A stretch of 64,000 bases of DNA. Source: Streptomyces sp. NBC_00820. Its GTDB lineage: Bacteria > Actinomycetota > Actinomycetes > Streptomycetales > Streptomycetaceae. Position numbers and translations under genes: made by a program. The notes below the pieces were generated by a model that worked only from the letters and a program-made list of their open reading frames with translations, had not been told where the DNA came from and made no database searches. Shown one piece after another: positions 42,946 through 51,809 of this stretch; position 1 is the stretch's first letter, and each line of letters opens with the position of its first letter. Location of the stretch: the NCBI RefSeq assembly GCF_036347055.1, contig NZ_CP108882.1:5312501-5376500 (forward strand). Direction: 5' to 3'.

Positions 42946-43341
42946 TCAGAGTGCCGCCGCCGGCTCCCGGGCCGGCACCCAGCAGCGGATGATGTCGCGG
43001 ACCGAGACGATGCCGGCGGGTTCGCCGCGGTCGAGGACGACCAGGTGACGGAAGCCGCCGTGGGTCATGGCGTGGGCCGCCTCCTCCAGGGTCCAGGTCG
43101 GGGCGGCGAAGACGACGTCGGTGGTGGTGTGGCCGTGCGTGGTCTCCGTGTCCGGGTTCTGGCCGAGGCCCACGGAGTTGAGGATGTCGCGTTCGGTGAG
43201 GATGCCGATGCCGCCGGCGTCCGGGTCCAGGACCACTGCGGCGCCGACGCGACGGGCGGACATCAGGGCGGCTGCCTGGCGGAGGGTGTGGGCGGGGCCG
43301 ACGGTGAGGATCACCGTGCTCATGGCGTCACGGACGAGCAT
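42946..43341 (-). CDS. Two-CBS-domain protein
   Basis: 131 residues from ATG 43341. Two CBS motifs form one Bateman pair: VRDAMSTVILTVGPAHTLRQAAALMSARRVGAAVVLD...GILTERDIL and WTLEEAAHAMTHGGFRHLVVLDRGEPAGIVSVRDIIRCW. Such stand-alone proteins bind adenosyl ligands and act as energy sensors or partners of other proteins. GGAGG lies about 12 bases before the ATG; a longer form from GTG 43422 is possible but its extra part looks non-coding. Convergent with catA. Confidence 0.85.
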   Translation of the reverse strand: MLVRDAMSTVILTVGPAHTLRQAAALMSARRVGAAVVLDPDAGGIGILTERDILNSVGLGQNPDTETTHGHTTTDVVFAAPTWTLEEAAHAMTHGGFRHLVVLDRGEPAGIVSVRDIIRCWVPAREPAAAL

Positions 43342-43528
43342 GGAAGGGGGCCACCTCCTCGGGAATGCGTGAACGTGCGCGTCCGGTGCCGTCCTGCCGG
43401 GCGGCAGGGCACCTGTGGACACCGCACAAGTTCACAAGCGGGGGTAGGCCTCAGAGTGACAGGTAAAGGGAGAGTCAACAAGAGGGCGCGCGACGCCAGT
43501 TGAGGGCGCGCGCGGTGCCTCCGGCGAC

Positions 43529-44329
43529 TCAGTCGCGCTGGTTGAGATACCCCAGCAACTCGTCGTGCAGCAGGCCGTTGGACGCGGCCGCGTTGCCGCT
43601 GTGGGGGCCCGGCCGGCCGTCGAGGCCGGTGAAGGTGCCGCCCGCCTCGGTGACGACGACCGCGGTCGCCGCCATGTCCCACAGCGACAGCTCCGGCTCC
43701 GCGCAGATGTCCACGGCGCCCTCGGCGACCAGCATGTAGGGCCAGAAGTCGCCGTACGCGCGCGTGCGCCACACCTCACGGGTCAGGTCCAGGAAACCGT
43801 TCAGACGGCCCTGCTCCTCCCAGCCGGAGAGCGAGGAGTACGCGAAGGAGGCGTCCGCGAGCCTGCCGACACCGGAGACGTGCATACGGGACGCGGAGGT
43901 CAGGCTGCGGCCGGTGAAGGCGCCGTGGCCCTTCGCGGCCCACCAGCGGCGGCCGAGCGCGGGCGCGGAGACGAGACCGACGACGGGCTGGAAGCCGCCC
44001 TCGCCCGCCTCCGTCAGGGCGATCAGGGTCGCCCAGACGGGGACGCCGCGGACGTAGTTCTTGGTGCCGTCGATCGGGTCGATCACCCAGCGGCGCGGGC
44101 CGGTGCCCTCGACGCCGTACTCCTCGCCCAGGACAGCGTCGCGCGGGCGGGCGCGCTGGAGCTGGCCGCGGATCAGTTCCTCCGCCGCCTTGTCCGCCTC
44201 ACTCACCGGCGTCATGTCCGGCTTCGTCTCGACCTCGAGGTCGAGGGCCTTGAAACGGGCCATGGTCGCGGCGTCGGCCGCGTCCGCGAGGACGTGGGCG
44301 AGGCGGAGGTCGTCAAGGTAGTCCGGCAT
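43529..44329 (-). CDS. hisN: HisN: histidinol-phosphatase (inositol-monophosphatase family)
   Basis: 266 residues. IMPase-fold Mg2+ phosphatase. Metal-binding motifs: [20 protein letters not shown] (DPIDGT), and [18 protein letters not shown] near the C-terminus. In S. coelicolor the enzyme at this position (SCO5208) was shown to be the missing histidinol-phosphatase, which removes phosphate from L-histidinol phosphate in histidine synthesis. It is not in a his cluster. ATG start at 44329. The gene is divergent from the TetR gene, with a 152-bp gap. Confidence 0.9.
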   Translation of the reverse strand: MPDYLDDLRLAHVLADAADAATMARFKALDLEVETKPDMTPVSEADKAAEELIRGQLQRARPRDAVLGEEYGVEGTGPRRWVIDPIDGTKNYVRGVPVWATLIALTEAGEGGFQPVVGLVSAPALGRRWWAAKGHGAFTGRSLTSASRMHVSGVGRLADASFAYSSLSGWEEQGRLNGFLDLTREVWRTRAYGDFWPYMLVAEGAVDICAEPELSLWDMAATAVVVTEAGGTFTGLDGRPGPHSGNAAASNGLLHDELLGYLNQRD

Positions 44330-44481
44330 GTAAGGAACCGTATCTGCCGGGGCCGGTACGGGGCCACAAGGGGCCCGGGCGTCGGAGGACCCCAAAGGGG
44401 GGTGTTCGTGCGCGGACCCTTGACACCGCATGTGTGCGCGTCAAATCTGGGCGAAGTGTCGCTCACCCCAGGGAGGCGATG

Positions 44482-45090
44482 ATGCCCCCAGCCCGGGAAT
44501 CGCTACTGGACGCCGCCCGTACGGCACTCGCGCGCCTGCCGTGGTCCGCGGTGCGGATGGTGGACGTGGCCGCGGCGGCCGGGGTGTCCCGGCAGACGCT
44601 GTACAACGAGTTCGGCAGCAAGGACGGGCTGGCGCGGGCGCTGGTGCGGCGGGAGGCCGACGGGTATCTCGCCGGGGTGGAGCGGGCCCTGGCCGCGCAC
44701 ACCGAAGCGCGCGACCGGCTCACCGCCACTGCCGAGTGGATGGCCTCGGCCGCCCGCGACAACGCGCTGGTACGGGCCATGGTCACCGGCTGCTGGAGCG
44801 AGCGCCTGCCCGCGCCCGCCCTCTCCGGAGTGCCGTCCTCCTCCGCCGTGGTCCCGGCGCAGCGGCGGGCGGACGGGCCACTGCCGTCACCCGGCGACTT
44901 CGTGCGGATCGCGCGGGACCGGGCCGTCGTCGCGCTGACCGGCCCCGGCGCCGCCCCCGGTGACGCCGCCGGACTGGCCGTCTCCTGCGAGCTGGTCGTC
45001 CGCCTCGCCGTCTCCTGCGTCGCGGCGCCACCGGGGGAGGGCGGCATGGCGGCCCTGGTGCGCGACGCACTCCAACACCAACGGATATGA
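44482..45090 (+). CDS. TetR-family transcriptional regulator
   Basis: 202 residues. The N-terminal helix-turn-helix is typical (LLDAARTALARLPWSAVRMVDVAAAAGVSRQTLYNEFGSKDGLARALV). The C-terminal ligand part is unassigned. ATG at 44482 is five bases after GGGAGG; an adjacent ATG at 44479 is too close to it. It is convergent with the SugE-type exporter gene, whose leader has a 9-bp inverted repeat that could be its operator (inference). Confidence 0.9.
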   Translation: MPPARESLLDAARTALARLPWSAVRMVDVAAAAGVSRQTLYNEFGSKDGLARALVRREADGYLAGVERALAAHTEARDRLTATAEWMASAARDNALVRAMVTGCWSERLPAPALSGVPSSSAVVPAQRRADGPLPSPGDFVRIARDRAVVALTGPGAAPGDAAGLAVSCELVVRLAVSCVAAPPGEGGMAALVRDALQHQRI

Positions 45091-45109
45091 CCGCCCGCCC
45101 TCCGGGCGG
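45091..45109. terminator. Short hairpin between convergent tetR and sugE genes
   Basis: A 7-bp perfect stem CCGCCCG/CGGGCGG (45091-45097, 45103-45109) directly after the tetR stop. Weak for a terminator, but well placed. Confidence 0.5.
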
Positions 45110-45133
45110 ACGCCGCTACTTTGCGGACACGAC

Positions 45134-45457
45134 CTAGTGGGACGAGCCCGAGAGCTGGAGGCCGATGACTCCGACGATGACCAGGGTGATGGAGACGATC
45201 TTCAGGGTGGACACCAGGTCGTCGAGGAAGACCATGCCGTAGATCGCGGTGCCCGCCGCGCCGATGCCCGTCCACACGGCGTAGGCCGGGCCCACGTCGA
45301 GCTTCTTCAGGGCCAGCGTCAGCAGGCCGAAGCTGCCCAGCGCGAAGCAGGCGAACGCGATGGTCGGCCACAGCCGGGTGAATCCGTGGGAGAGCTTCAG
45401 GCACACGGCGAAGCCGGTCTCCAGAACCCCGGCCACGATGACCAGCAGCCACGCCAT
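45134..45457 (-). CDS. sugE: SMR-family exporter, SugE/Gdx type
   Basis: 107 residues, four membrane helices. The membrane-embedded Glu is in AGVLETGFAVCLKLSHGFTRLWP, and GPAYAVWTGIGAAGTAIYGM is the SugE/Gdx signature rather than that of EmrE. Members of this branch export guanidinium or quaternary ammonium ions by proton exchange as dual-topology dimers. Only one SMR gene is present here, so a homodimer is likely. ATG start at 45457 with GGGAGGA. It is downstream of rsgA on the same strand with an 84-bp gap containing an inverted repeat; no typical guanidine riboswitch was recognised. Confidence 0.88.
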   Translation of the reverse strand: MAWLLVIVAGVLETGFAVCLKLSHGFTRLWPTIAFACFALGSFGLLTLALKKLDVGPAYAVWTGIGAAGTAIYGMVFLDDLVSTLKIVSITLVIVGVIGLQLSGSSH

Positions 45458-45491
45458 GCGCTGTCCTCCCGTAGGTCCGGAATCCCGGCTC

Positions 45492-45522
45492 GGTGCGAGT
45501 ATGCCCTTACCTGACTCGCACC
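45492..45522. promoter_or_regulatory. Inverted repeat in the sugE leader
   Basis: Perfect 9-bp arms (GGTGCGAGT at 45492-45500, ACTCGCACC at 45514-45522) flank 13 bases. Located 35 bases before the sugE start and 19 bases after the rsgA stop. It has no T tract, so an operator or RNA hairpin is as likely as a terminator. Confidence 0.5.
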
Positions 45523-45541
45523 CCGGCAAACCACGCGACGG

Positions 45542-46558
45542 TCAGTCGCCTTCCCGGCGCTCCCGGGTGGCCAGCAGCCGACGCAGGGAATACAGCCGGG
45601 CCGGGTCGGCGTGGCCCGCCTCGACCCACGCGTCCAGCGCGCAGTCCTGCTCGTCGTGGCTGCACGCGCGCGGACAGCCCTCGGTGCCCGGAACCAGGTC
45701 CGGGAAGGCGTTGATCACGCGGGAGGGGTCGATGTGCGCGAGCCCGAAGGAACGGACGCCCGGGGTGTCGATGACCCAGCCATCCCCCTCCCCGTCGCCC
45801 AGCGGCAGCGCGAGCGCCGAGGTGGTGGTGTGCCGGCCGCGGCCCGTCACCGCGTTCACGTGTCCCGTCGTACGCCGCCGGTCCTCCGGTACGAGCGCGT
45901 TGACCAGGGTCGTCTTGCCGACACCCGAGTGCCCCACGAACGCGGTGACCTTGCCGCGCAGATGCTCCAGCACCCGGTCCGCCGCGCCCCCGTTCTCCAG
46001 CTCCTCGCGGCTGGTCACCACGTACGGGATGTCCAGGTGGCCGTACAGCTCCAGCAGTTTGTCCGGTGAGGCCAGATCGGACTTGGTCATCACCAGCAAC
46101 GGCTCCAGGCCGGCGTCGAAGGCCGCGACCAGGCAGCGGTCGATCAGCCGCGGGCGCGGCTCGGGGTCGGCGAGGGCGGTGACGATCGCGAGCTGGTCGG
46201 CGTTGGCCACGACGACCCGCTCGTAGGGGTCGTCGTCGTCGGCCGTGCGACGCAGTACCGAGGCCCGCTCCTCGATCCGCACGATCCGCGCGAGCGTGTC
46301 CTTCTTGCCCGAGAGGTCGCCGACGAGCGCCACCCGGTCACCGACCACGGCGGCCTTGCGGCCCAGCTCGCGGGCCTTCATCGCCAGCACCGTGCGGTCG
46401 TCGACCAGGCAGGTCAGCCGGCCCCGGTCGACGGTGAGGACCAGGCCCTCGGCCGCGTCCTCGTGCTTGGGCCGGATATGGGTCCGCGGCCGGTTGCCCT
46501 TGCGGTTGGGACGGGACCGGATGTCGTCCTCGTCGGTGTGCTTGCCGTAGCGGCGCAT
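45542..46558 (-). CDS. rsgA: RsgA: small ribosomal subunit maturation GTPase
   Basis: 338 residues. An OB-fold N-terminus is followed by a circularly permuted GTPase (order G4 TKSD, G1 GHSGVGKTT, G3 DTPG) and a C-terminal zinc finger (CPRACSHDEQDC). It assists late 30S subunit assembly. The N-terminal 20 residues are basic and polar (RRYGKHTDEDDIRSRPNRKG). ATG start. Only 16 bp separate it from the upstream aroA, so the two are probably one transcript. Confidence 0.93.
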   Translation of the reverse strand: MRRYGKHTDEDDIRSRPNRKGNRPRTHIRPKHEDAAEGLVLTVDRGRLTCLVDDRTVLAMKARELGRKAAVVGDRVALVGDLSGKKDTLARIVRIEERASVLRRTADDDDPYERVVVANADQLAIVTALADPEPRPRLIDRCLVAAFDAGLEPLLVMTKSDLASPDKLLELYGHLDIPYVVTSREELENGGAADRVLEHLRGKVTAFVGHSGVGKTTLVNALVPEDRRRTTGHVNAVTGRGRHTTTSALALPLGDGEGDGWVIDTPGVRSFGLAHIDPSRVINAFPDLVPGTEGCPRACSHDEQDCALDAWVEAGHADPARLYSLRRLLATRERREGD

Positions 46559-46574
46559 GGTTCCAGTCCGCCCG

Positions 46575-47906
46575 TCAGTTCCCGAGCATTCCGGCCCACA
46601 ACTCGGGGAAGTCGGGCAGGGTCTTCGCCGTGGTCCCCACGTTCTCGATCTGCACGCCCTTGACCGCGAGGCCGATGACCGCGCCGGCCGTCGCCATGCG
46701 GTGGTCCTCGTAGGTGTGGAAGACGCCGCCGTGCAGCGCGCGCGGGCGGATGTGCAGGCCGTCGGCCGTCTCGGTGACGTCGCCGCCCAGCTCGTTGATC
46801 TCCTTGGTGAGCGCGGCCAGCCGGTCCGTCTCGTGCAGCCGCAGATGGGCCACGCCCCGCAGGGTCGAGGGGGAGTCGGCGAGCGCGGCGACCGCCGCGA
46901 TGCCGGGGGTCAGCTCGCCGACGTCGCTCAGATCCACGTCGATGCCGTGGATCGCGCCCGAGCCGGTGAACACCAGCCCGAACTCGGTCAGTTCGCAGGA
47001 ACCGCCCATCTCGGTGAAGATCTCCCGCAGCCGGTCACCCGGCTGGGTGGTCCGCTCCGGCCAGTCCGGGATCAGCACCTTGCCACCGGTGACCAGGGCG
47101 GCCGCCAGGAACGGCTGCGCGTTGGACAGGTCCGGCTCGATGGTGAGGTCGCGGCCGAGCAGCGCGCCCGGCGTCACCCGCCACACGTTCGGCTCGCCGC
47201 CCGACTCCGGGGTGTCCACCTGGGCGCCGACCGCGCGCAGCATGTCCACCGTCATGCGGATGTGCGGCATGGAGGGCAGGGTCGCGCCCGTGTGCCGGAC
47301 CTCGACGCCCTGGTTGAAGCGCGGGGCGGACAGCAGCAGCGCCGAGACGAACTGCGAGGACGAGGAGGCGTCGATCGACACCGTTCCGCCGTCCAGGGCC
47401 CCGCTGCCGTGCACGGTCAGCGGCAGCGCGCCGCGGCCGTCGTCGTCGATCCGGGCGCCGAGCACGCGCAGCGCGTCGATCACACCGTGCAGGGGACGTT
47501 CGTACGACCGCGGGTCGCCGTCGAACCGGATCGGACCGTCGGCCAGCGCGGCCACCGGCGGCAGGAAGCGCATCACGGTGCCGGCGTTGCCGACGTCGAC
47601 CGTGGCCGGACCGCGCAGGCCCGTCGGCAGCACCCGCCAGGCCTCGCCGGCGCCCTCGGGGCCGCCCGCGACGGAGGAGCTGGACGACACGGTCTCCTCG
47701 ATCTCCACACCCATCGCGCGCAGCGCGCCCGCCATCAGCAGCGTGTCGCGGGAGCGCAGCGGGCGGCGCAGCCAGCCGGGCTCGGAGGCGAGGGCGGCCA
47801 GCACGAGAGCACGGTTGGTGACCGACTTGGAGCCGGGCACGTGGACCGTCGCGTCGACGGCCGCGGTCGCGTACGGGGCGGGCCAGAGGGCGGGGGATTC
47901 GGGCAT
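46575..47906 (-). CDS. aroA: AroA: 5-enolpyruvylshikimate-3-phosphate synthase
   Basis: 443 residues. It joins shikimate-3-phosphate and phosphoenolpyruvate in the shikimate pathway. Motifs: [17 protein letters not shown] near the N-terminus (S3P/PEP-binding Lys and Ser), [15 protein letters not shown] (the NAGTxxR loop), and the late [11 protein letters not shown] and [16 protein letters not shown]. Both halves of the two-domain fold are complete. ATG start. First of an aroA-rsgA(-sugE) set on the minus strand; the pairing aroA-rsgA is common in actinobacteria. Confidence 0.95.
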   Translation of the reverse strand: MPESPALWPAPYATAAVDATVHVPGSKSVTNRALVLAALASEPGWLRRPLRSRDTLLMAGALRAMGVEIEETVSSSSSVAGGPEGAGEAWRVLPTGLRGPATVDVGNAGTVMRFLPPVAALADGPIRFDGDPRSYERPLHGVIDALRVLGARIDDDGRGALPLTVHGSGALDGGTVSIDASSSSQFVSALLLSAPRFNQGVEVRHTGATLPSMPHIRMTVDMLRAVGAQVDTPESGGEPNVWRVTPGALLGRDLTIEPDLSNAQPFLAAALVTGGKVLIPDWPERTTQPGDRLREIFTEMGGSCELTEFGLVFTGSGAIHGIDVDLSDVGELTPGIAAVAALADSPSTLRGVAHLRLHETDRLAALTKEINELGGDVTETADGLHIRPRALHGGVFHTYEDHRMATAGAVIGLAVKGVQIENVGTTAKTLPDFPELWAGMLGN

Positions 47907-48162
47907 GGCCCCACTCTATAAGGAGGGGCCGGTACGGGGCCTTCCGCACGTGCGGGCAGAGGGCCGCTCGGCGGCGTCGGAGCCGTGGGGCCGCAGCCGC
48001 GCACCGGCACGGCACGCACAGCACGCCCGGCACGCACAGTGACCACAGCGAGCCCGGCTGCCACAGCCCGGACGAGCCCGCCCGGCAGCCGAGGCCCGCG
48101 CCGCGCCGCCCGCCCGGCACGCTCGGTCCGCGCCGCCCGCCCGGCGGGCACGGCCCGCCCGC

Positions 48163-48876
48163 TCACGACTCCAGCAGCCAGCGCCCCCCGCCGATCAGCG
48201 AGCACAGCGACACCGCGTGGAACAGGAACAGCCACAGCCCCGCCGGTACGTGCGTCAGACGGGACAACTGGTCCGCGTCCGAGTCGCCCGCGTTTCCCCG
48301 GGACCGCTTGGCCTGGAGCTCGAAGGGCGGGCGCACCCCGCCGACGAGCAGGAACCACACCACCGCGTAGGCGAACGCCGCCTGCACCTGGGGGCCCGCC
48401 AGCCAGGAAACGAGCAGGAAGGCGCCGCCCGCCAGCACCACGGTCAGGACGCCGTAGGCGTTGCGGATCATCACCAGCATCGCCGCCAGCAGGGCCGTGG
48501 CCGCCCACAGCAGCACGGTGATGCGGCCGGCGGCCAGCAGCGCGGCGCCGCCGAGGCCCAGCAGCGAGGGGGCGGTGTAGCCCGCGGCCGCGGTGAGGAT
48601 CATGCCCAGGCCGTACGGCTTGCCCCGGCTGACGGTGAGGCCGCTGGTGTCGGAGTGCAGGCGGATGCCGGTGAGCCGCCGTCCGGTGAGCAGGGCCACC
48701 AGACCGTGGCCGCCCTCGTGCGCGATCGTCACGGCGTTGCGGGATATGCGCCACACCGTGGGCGGTGCCACCACGGCGAGCGCGGCGCCCAGCGTGGCCA
48801 GGACCACCCACAGGTCGGGGTCGGGCTGGAGGCCGGTGAGCCGGTCCCACAGATCGGCGGCGGTGCTGCTGTCCAT
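48163..48876 (-). CDS. M50B-type membrane metallopeptidase
   Basis: 237 residues, an integral membrane protein with about six helices. The zinc motif HEGGH in SRNAVTIAHEGGHGLVALLTGRRLTGIRL lies in the first half. The usual second motif region of M50 peptidases (a late Asp) is not obvious. Such proteins are common in actinobacteria and their substrates are unknown. ATG start at 48876; GGGAG is about 12 bases upstream. The 256-bp region between it and aroA (47907-48162) is GC-rich with many short repeats of GCACGGCACGC and CCCGCCCGGC type and holds no evident gene. Confidence 0.85.
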   Translation of the reverse strand: MDSSTAADLWDRLTGLQPDPDLWVVLATLGAALAVVAPPTVWRISRNAVTIAHEGGHGLVALLTGRRLTGIRLHSDTSGLTVSRGKPYGLGMILTAAAGYTAPSLLGLGGAALLAAGRITVLLWAATALLAAMLVMIRNAYGVLTVVLAGGAFLLVSWLAGPQVQAAFAYAVVWFLLVGGVRPPFELQAKRSRGNAGDSDADQLSRLTHVPAGLWLFLFHAVSLCSLIGGGRWLLES

Positions 48877-48926
48877 CTCGGTCGTCGGCTCCCTCAGGTG
48901 GTTCGGAATCTGGCACTGTGGCACAT

Positions 48927-49742
48927 ATGTGCGGACGGTATGCATCCAGTCGTAGGCCCGAGGATCTCGCAGGAGTCTTTGAAGTCGAGATGAGGGATCC
49001 CGAGGAGACCCTCGCGCCGGACTACAACGTGGCGCCGACCAAGGAGGTCTACGCCGTTCTGGACCGTCCCCTGAAGGACGCGGAAGACCGTCGTCCGGTT
49101 CGGCAGCTGCGCAAGCTGAAGTGGGGTCTGGTGCCTTCCTGGGCCAAGACGCCCGAGGGCGCCGCCCGGATGATCAACGCCCGCGCCGAGACCGTGCACG
49201 AGAAGCCCTCCTACCGCCGCGCCTTCGCCGCCCGGCGCTGCGTCATCCCCGCCGACGGCTACTACGAGTGGGTCACCGGCACGCAGGAGCGGGAGCTGGA
49301 GGTCGAGGGGAAGAAGAAGCGGCCGCGCAAGCAGCCGTACTTCGTGCTCCCGGCCGACGGCTCGGTCTTCGCGATGGCCGGGCTGTACGAGTTCTGGCGC
49401 GACCGGACCCTGCCCGAGGACCACCCGGGGGCCTGGTGGGCGACCTGCTCGGTGATCACCACCGAGGCGGAGCGGACCCCGCTGGCCGTGGCCCCCGCCG
49501 AGGGCCCGCACTCCCTCGCCGAGATCCACCCCCGCATGCCGCTGATGCTCACCCCGGACCGCTGGGACGCCTGGCTCGACCCCGCCCGCACGGACCCGGA
49601 CGACCTGCGCGGGCTGCTGGTCCCGCCGCCCGAGGGCCTGATGCGCGCCTACCCGGTCTCCACGGCCGTCAGCAACGTCCGCAACAACGGCCCGGAGCTG
49701 CTGAAGGAGCTGGAGGCTCCGGAGGAGAGCACACTCTTCTGA
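48927..49742 (+). CDS. HMCES/YedK-type abasic-site-binding protein
   Basis: 271 residues of the SRAP family. Start at ATG 48927 gives MCGRYASS, so Cys2 becomes the N-terminus after Met removal; this Cys links to abasic sites in single-stranded DNA. Other active-site parts are present: NVAPTKEV, NARAETVHEKPSYRRAF, CVIPADGYYEW and HPRMPLML. The protein shields abasic sites during replication. It is divergent from the M50 gene with a 50-bp gap, and a perfect 12-bp palindrome covers its start codon. A Lys/Arg-rich loop (GKKKRPRKQ) lies in the middle. Confidence 0.92.
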   Translation: MCGRYASSRRPEDLAGVFEVEMRDPEETLAPDYNVAPTKEVYAVLDRPLKDAEDRRPVRQLRKLKWGLVPSWAKTPEGAARMINARAETVHEKPSYRRAFAARRCVIPADGYYEWVTGTQERELEVEGKKKRPRKQPYFVLPADGSVFAMAGLYEFWRDRTLPEDHPGAWWATCSVITTEAERTPLAVAPAEGPHSLAEIHPRMPLMLTPDRWDAWLDPARTDPDDLRGLLVPPPEGLMRAYPVSTAVSNVRNNGPELLKELEAPEESTLF

Positions 49743-49797
49743 CGCCCTCCTGCGGGCGGTCCGGCCTCCGCACCCGATCCGGATCTACCCTTCTGCC

Positions 49798-50424
49798 GTG
49801 ATCGAGACCATCGAGACCGACGCCGGGACCGCCCGCGTCACCTGGCACGAGGCGGACCGGGCGCGACGGGTGCTGGCCCTGAGCCACGGCGCGGGCGGTG
49901 GCATCGAGGCGCGCGACCTCCAGGCCCTCGCCCGCGTCCTGCCCGCCCACGGCGTGAGCGTCGCCCTGGTGGAGCAGCCCTGGCGCGTCGCGGGCAAGAA
50001 GGTCGCGCCCGCGCCCAGGACCCTGGACACCGGCTGGCGCGGGATCTGGCCGGCGCTGGCCGCGCCCGGGCTGCCGGTGATCTCCGGGGGGCGCAGCGCC
50101 GGCGCCCGCGTCGCCTGCCGTACCGCCGCCGAGCTGGGCGCCCGTGCCGTGCTCGCGCTGAGCTTCCCGCTGCACCCCCCGGGCCGGCCGGAGAAGTCCC
50201 GGGCGGCGGAACTGCTCGGAACCGGGGTGCCCACCCTGGTCGTGCAGGGCGGCAACGATCCCTTCGGCAGGCCGGAGGAGTTCCCCGAGGGGCCGTACGA
50301 CCTGGTCGAGGTGGCGTACGGCGATCACGGCTTCGCCGTGCCCAAGCGGGCCCCGATCACCCAGGAACAGGCGCTGGAGATCCTCACCGACGGTGTCGCG
50401 CGGTGGGTCGCCTCACTCGGCTGA
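49798..50424 (+). CDS. Small alpha/beta-hydrolase (KANL3/Tex30-like)
   Basis: 208 residues. The fold is visible as [16 protein letters not shown] (oxyanion loop), the nucleophile [25 protein letters not shown] (acid) and YGDHGFAV (His). This is the short hydrolase type annotated as KANL3/Tex30-like; the substrate is unknown. GTG start at 49798, 55 bp after the SRAP-family gene. It ends just before the SigR-dependent promoter; -35 starts five bases after its stop. Confidence 0.85.
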   Translation: MIETIETDAGTARVTWHEADRARRVLALSHGAGGGIEARDLQALARVLPAHGVSVALVEQPWRVAGKKVAPAPRTLDTGWRGIWPALAAPGLPVISGGRSAGARVACRTAAELGARAVLALSFPLHPPGRPEKSRAAELLGTGVPTLVVQGGNDPFGRPEEFPEGPYDLVEVAYGDHGFAVPKRAPITQEQALEILTDGVARWVASLG

Positions 50425-50428
50425 CCCG

Positions 50429-50455
50429 GGGAATGTTGCGCGACGGGCCACTGTT
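50429..50455 (+). promoter_or_regulatory. sigRp2, SigR-dependent promoter
   Basis: GGGAAT (50429-50434), an 18-base spacer, GTT (50453-50455). Perfect SigR consensus. Transcripts from it cover the upstream start codon ATG 50517 and so encode the long, unstable SigR' form known from S. coelicolor. It gives positive autoregulation. Confidence 0.95.
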
Positions 50456-50516
50456 GTGGCGGACAGGAGTGCTGGAGCGCCGGCACCGCGCCGTCGTAGG
50501 AGAGGAAGTCCGCCGC

Positions 50517-51365
50517 ATGGGTTCGACCGCTTGCCCGAGCCGCAGCTGCCGCACTGACCTGGACTGGACGGTGCTGCGCGCACCCAAGGCCGCGCCTATT
50601 CGAGCGGCGGCGGGTACGGGTCGTGTTCTATCCTCCGAAACGAGTGGGATCGGTATCGGTTCCACCCGGGATCTTGAGGAGGTGGGTCCGGTCACCGGTA
50701 CCGACGCAGGGACCGACAACGGTCAGGCGGAGCAGCCCGAGGGCCGGGGCACGGGCACGGAGTCGTCCGCCGAGCGCAGCGCGCGCTTCGAGCGGGACGC
50801 GCTCGAGTACCTCGACCAGATGTACTCGGCGGGCCTGCGCATGACGCGCAACCCGGCCGACGCCGAGGACCTGGTGCAGGAGACCTACGCCAAGGCGTAC
50901 GCGTCCTTCCACCAGTTCCGCGAGGGCACCAACCTCAAGGCATGGCTGTACCGCATCCTCACCAACACGTTCATCAACTCGTACCGCAAGAAGCAGCGCG
51001 AACCCCAGCGCAGCGCGGCCGAGGAGATCGAGGACTGGCAGCTGGCCCGCGCCGAGTCGCACATGTCGACCGGTCTGCGCTCCGCCGAGTCGCAGGCGCT
51101 CGACCACCTGCCCGACTCGGACGTGAAGGCCGCGCTGCAGGCGATCCCCGAGGAGTTCCGCATCGCCGTCTATCTCGCGGACGTAGAGGGCTTTGCGTAC
51201 AAGGAGATCGCGGACATCATGGGGACACCCATCGGTACGGTGATGTCCCGGCTGCACCGGGGCCGCCGCCAGCTGCGCGGAATGCTGGAGGACTACGCCC
51301 GTGAGCGGGGCCTGGTCCCGGCCGGCGCCGGGGAGTCGAACGAAGCGAAAGGCTCGGGCTCATGA
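50517..51365 (+). CDS. sigR: SigR: thiol-stress sigma factor (long SigR' form; short form from GTG 50682)
   Basis: ECF sigma factor for the disulfide-stress response. Two starts are supported. GTG 50682 gives the stable 227-residue SigR ([13 protein letters not shown]...). ATG 50517, with AGGAGAGGAAG upstream and 55 codons earlier, gives the 282-residue SigR'; in S. coelicolor a 55-residue extension is known to make the induced form prone to ClpP degradation. Region 2 is at [43 protein letters not shown]. Region 4 is at [41 protein letters not shown]. It overlaps rsrA by ATGA. Confidence 0.96.
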   Translation: MGSTACPSRSCRTDLDWTVLRAPKAAPIRAAAGTGRVLSSETSGIGIGSTRDLEEVGPVTGTDAGTDNGQAEQPEGRGTGTESSAERSARFERDALEYLDQMYSAGLRMTRNPADAEDLVQETYAKAYASFHQFREGTNLKAWLYRILTNTFINSYRKKQREPQRSAAEEIEDWQLARAESHMSTGLRSAESQALDHLPDSDVKAALQAIPEEFRIAVYLADVEGFAYKEIADIMGTPIGTVMSRLHRGRRQLRGMLEDYARERGLVPAGAGESNEAKGSGS

Positions 51366-51664
51366 GCTGCGGAGAGCCGCACGAGACGGACTGCAGTGAG
51401 GTCCTCGACCACCTGTACGAGTTCCTTGACAGTGAGATGCCGGACGTCGACCGCGACAAGTTCCAGCACCACTTCGAGGAATGCTCGCCGTGCCTGGAGA
51501 AGTACGGTCTGGAGCAGGCCGTGAAGAAGCTGGTCAAGCGGTGCTGCGGCCATGACGACGTGCCCGCCGACCTCCGTGCCAAGGTCATGGGGCGGATCGA
51601 CCTGATCCGGTCCGGACAGACCGTCCCCGAGCACGACGTGACCGCCGCCGCCCAGGAGAGCTGA
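51362..51664 (+). CDS. rsrA: RsrA: zinc anti-sigma factor of SigR
   Basis: 100 residues. A ZAS-family redox switch: reduced, zinc-bound RsrA holds SigR; oxidation forms a disulfide, zinc leaves and SigR is freed. The zinc and trigger residues fall at the S. coelicolor positions: Cys11, His37, Cys41 and Cys44 (HHFEECSPC), with further Cys3, Cys61 and Cys62. ATG overlaps the sigR stop (ATGA), so the two are translationally coupled. The last codons and the stop are part of a 37-bp tandem duplication. Confidence 0.96.
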   Translation: MSCGEPHETDCSEVLDHLYEFLDSEMPDVDRDKFQHHFEECSPCLEKYGLEQAVKKLVKRCCGHDDVPADLRAKVMGRIDLIRSGQTVPEHDVTAAAQES

Positions 51665-51709
51665 GCACCAGCACGTGACCGCCTCCGCCCACGAGGGCTG
51701 AGCACCAGC
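51636..51709. repeat. 37-bp tandem duplication over the rsrA stop codon
   Basis: Copies 51636-51672 and 51673-51709 are directly adjacent and differ at three positions. Copy 1 contains the last nine rsrA codons and the TGA. Copy 2 is non-coding (37 bp is not a multiple of three). Confidence 0.9.
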
Positions 51710-51809
51710 CGTCACCCGAACGTGCTAATCCTCGGGTCATAAGCTCCCCCGCCCCCGATCGCCGCCCTAGGCTCCGTGCCTGGACGGGGATGGTCGGGGG
51801 AGGGGTGTG

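Noticed and set aside
43361..43387. GGGAAT near the CBS gene as a SigR promoter
   Set aside because: No GTT at 18 bases downstream, and it points away from the CBS gene.
45542..47906. Unusual linkage aroA-rsgA as a novel system
   Set aside because: This pairing is common in actinobacteria and both genes are housekeeping.
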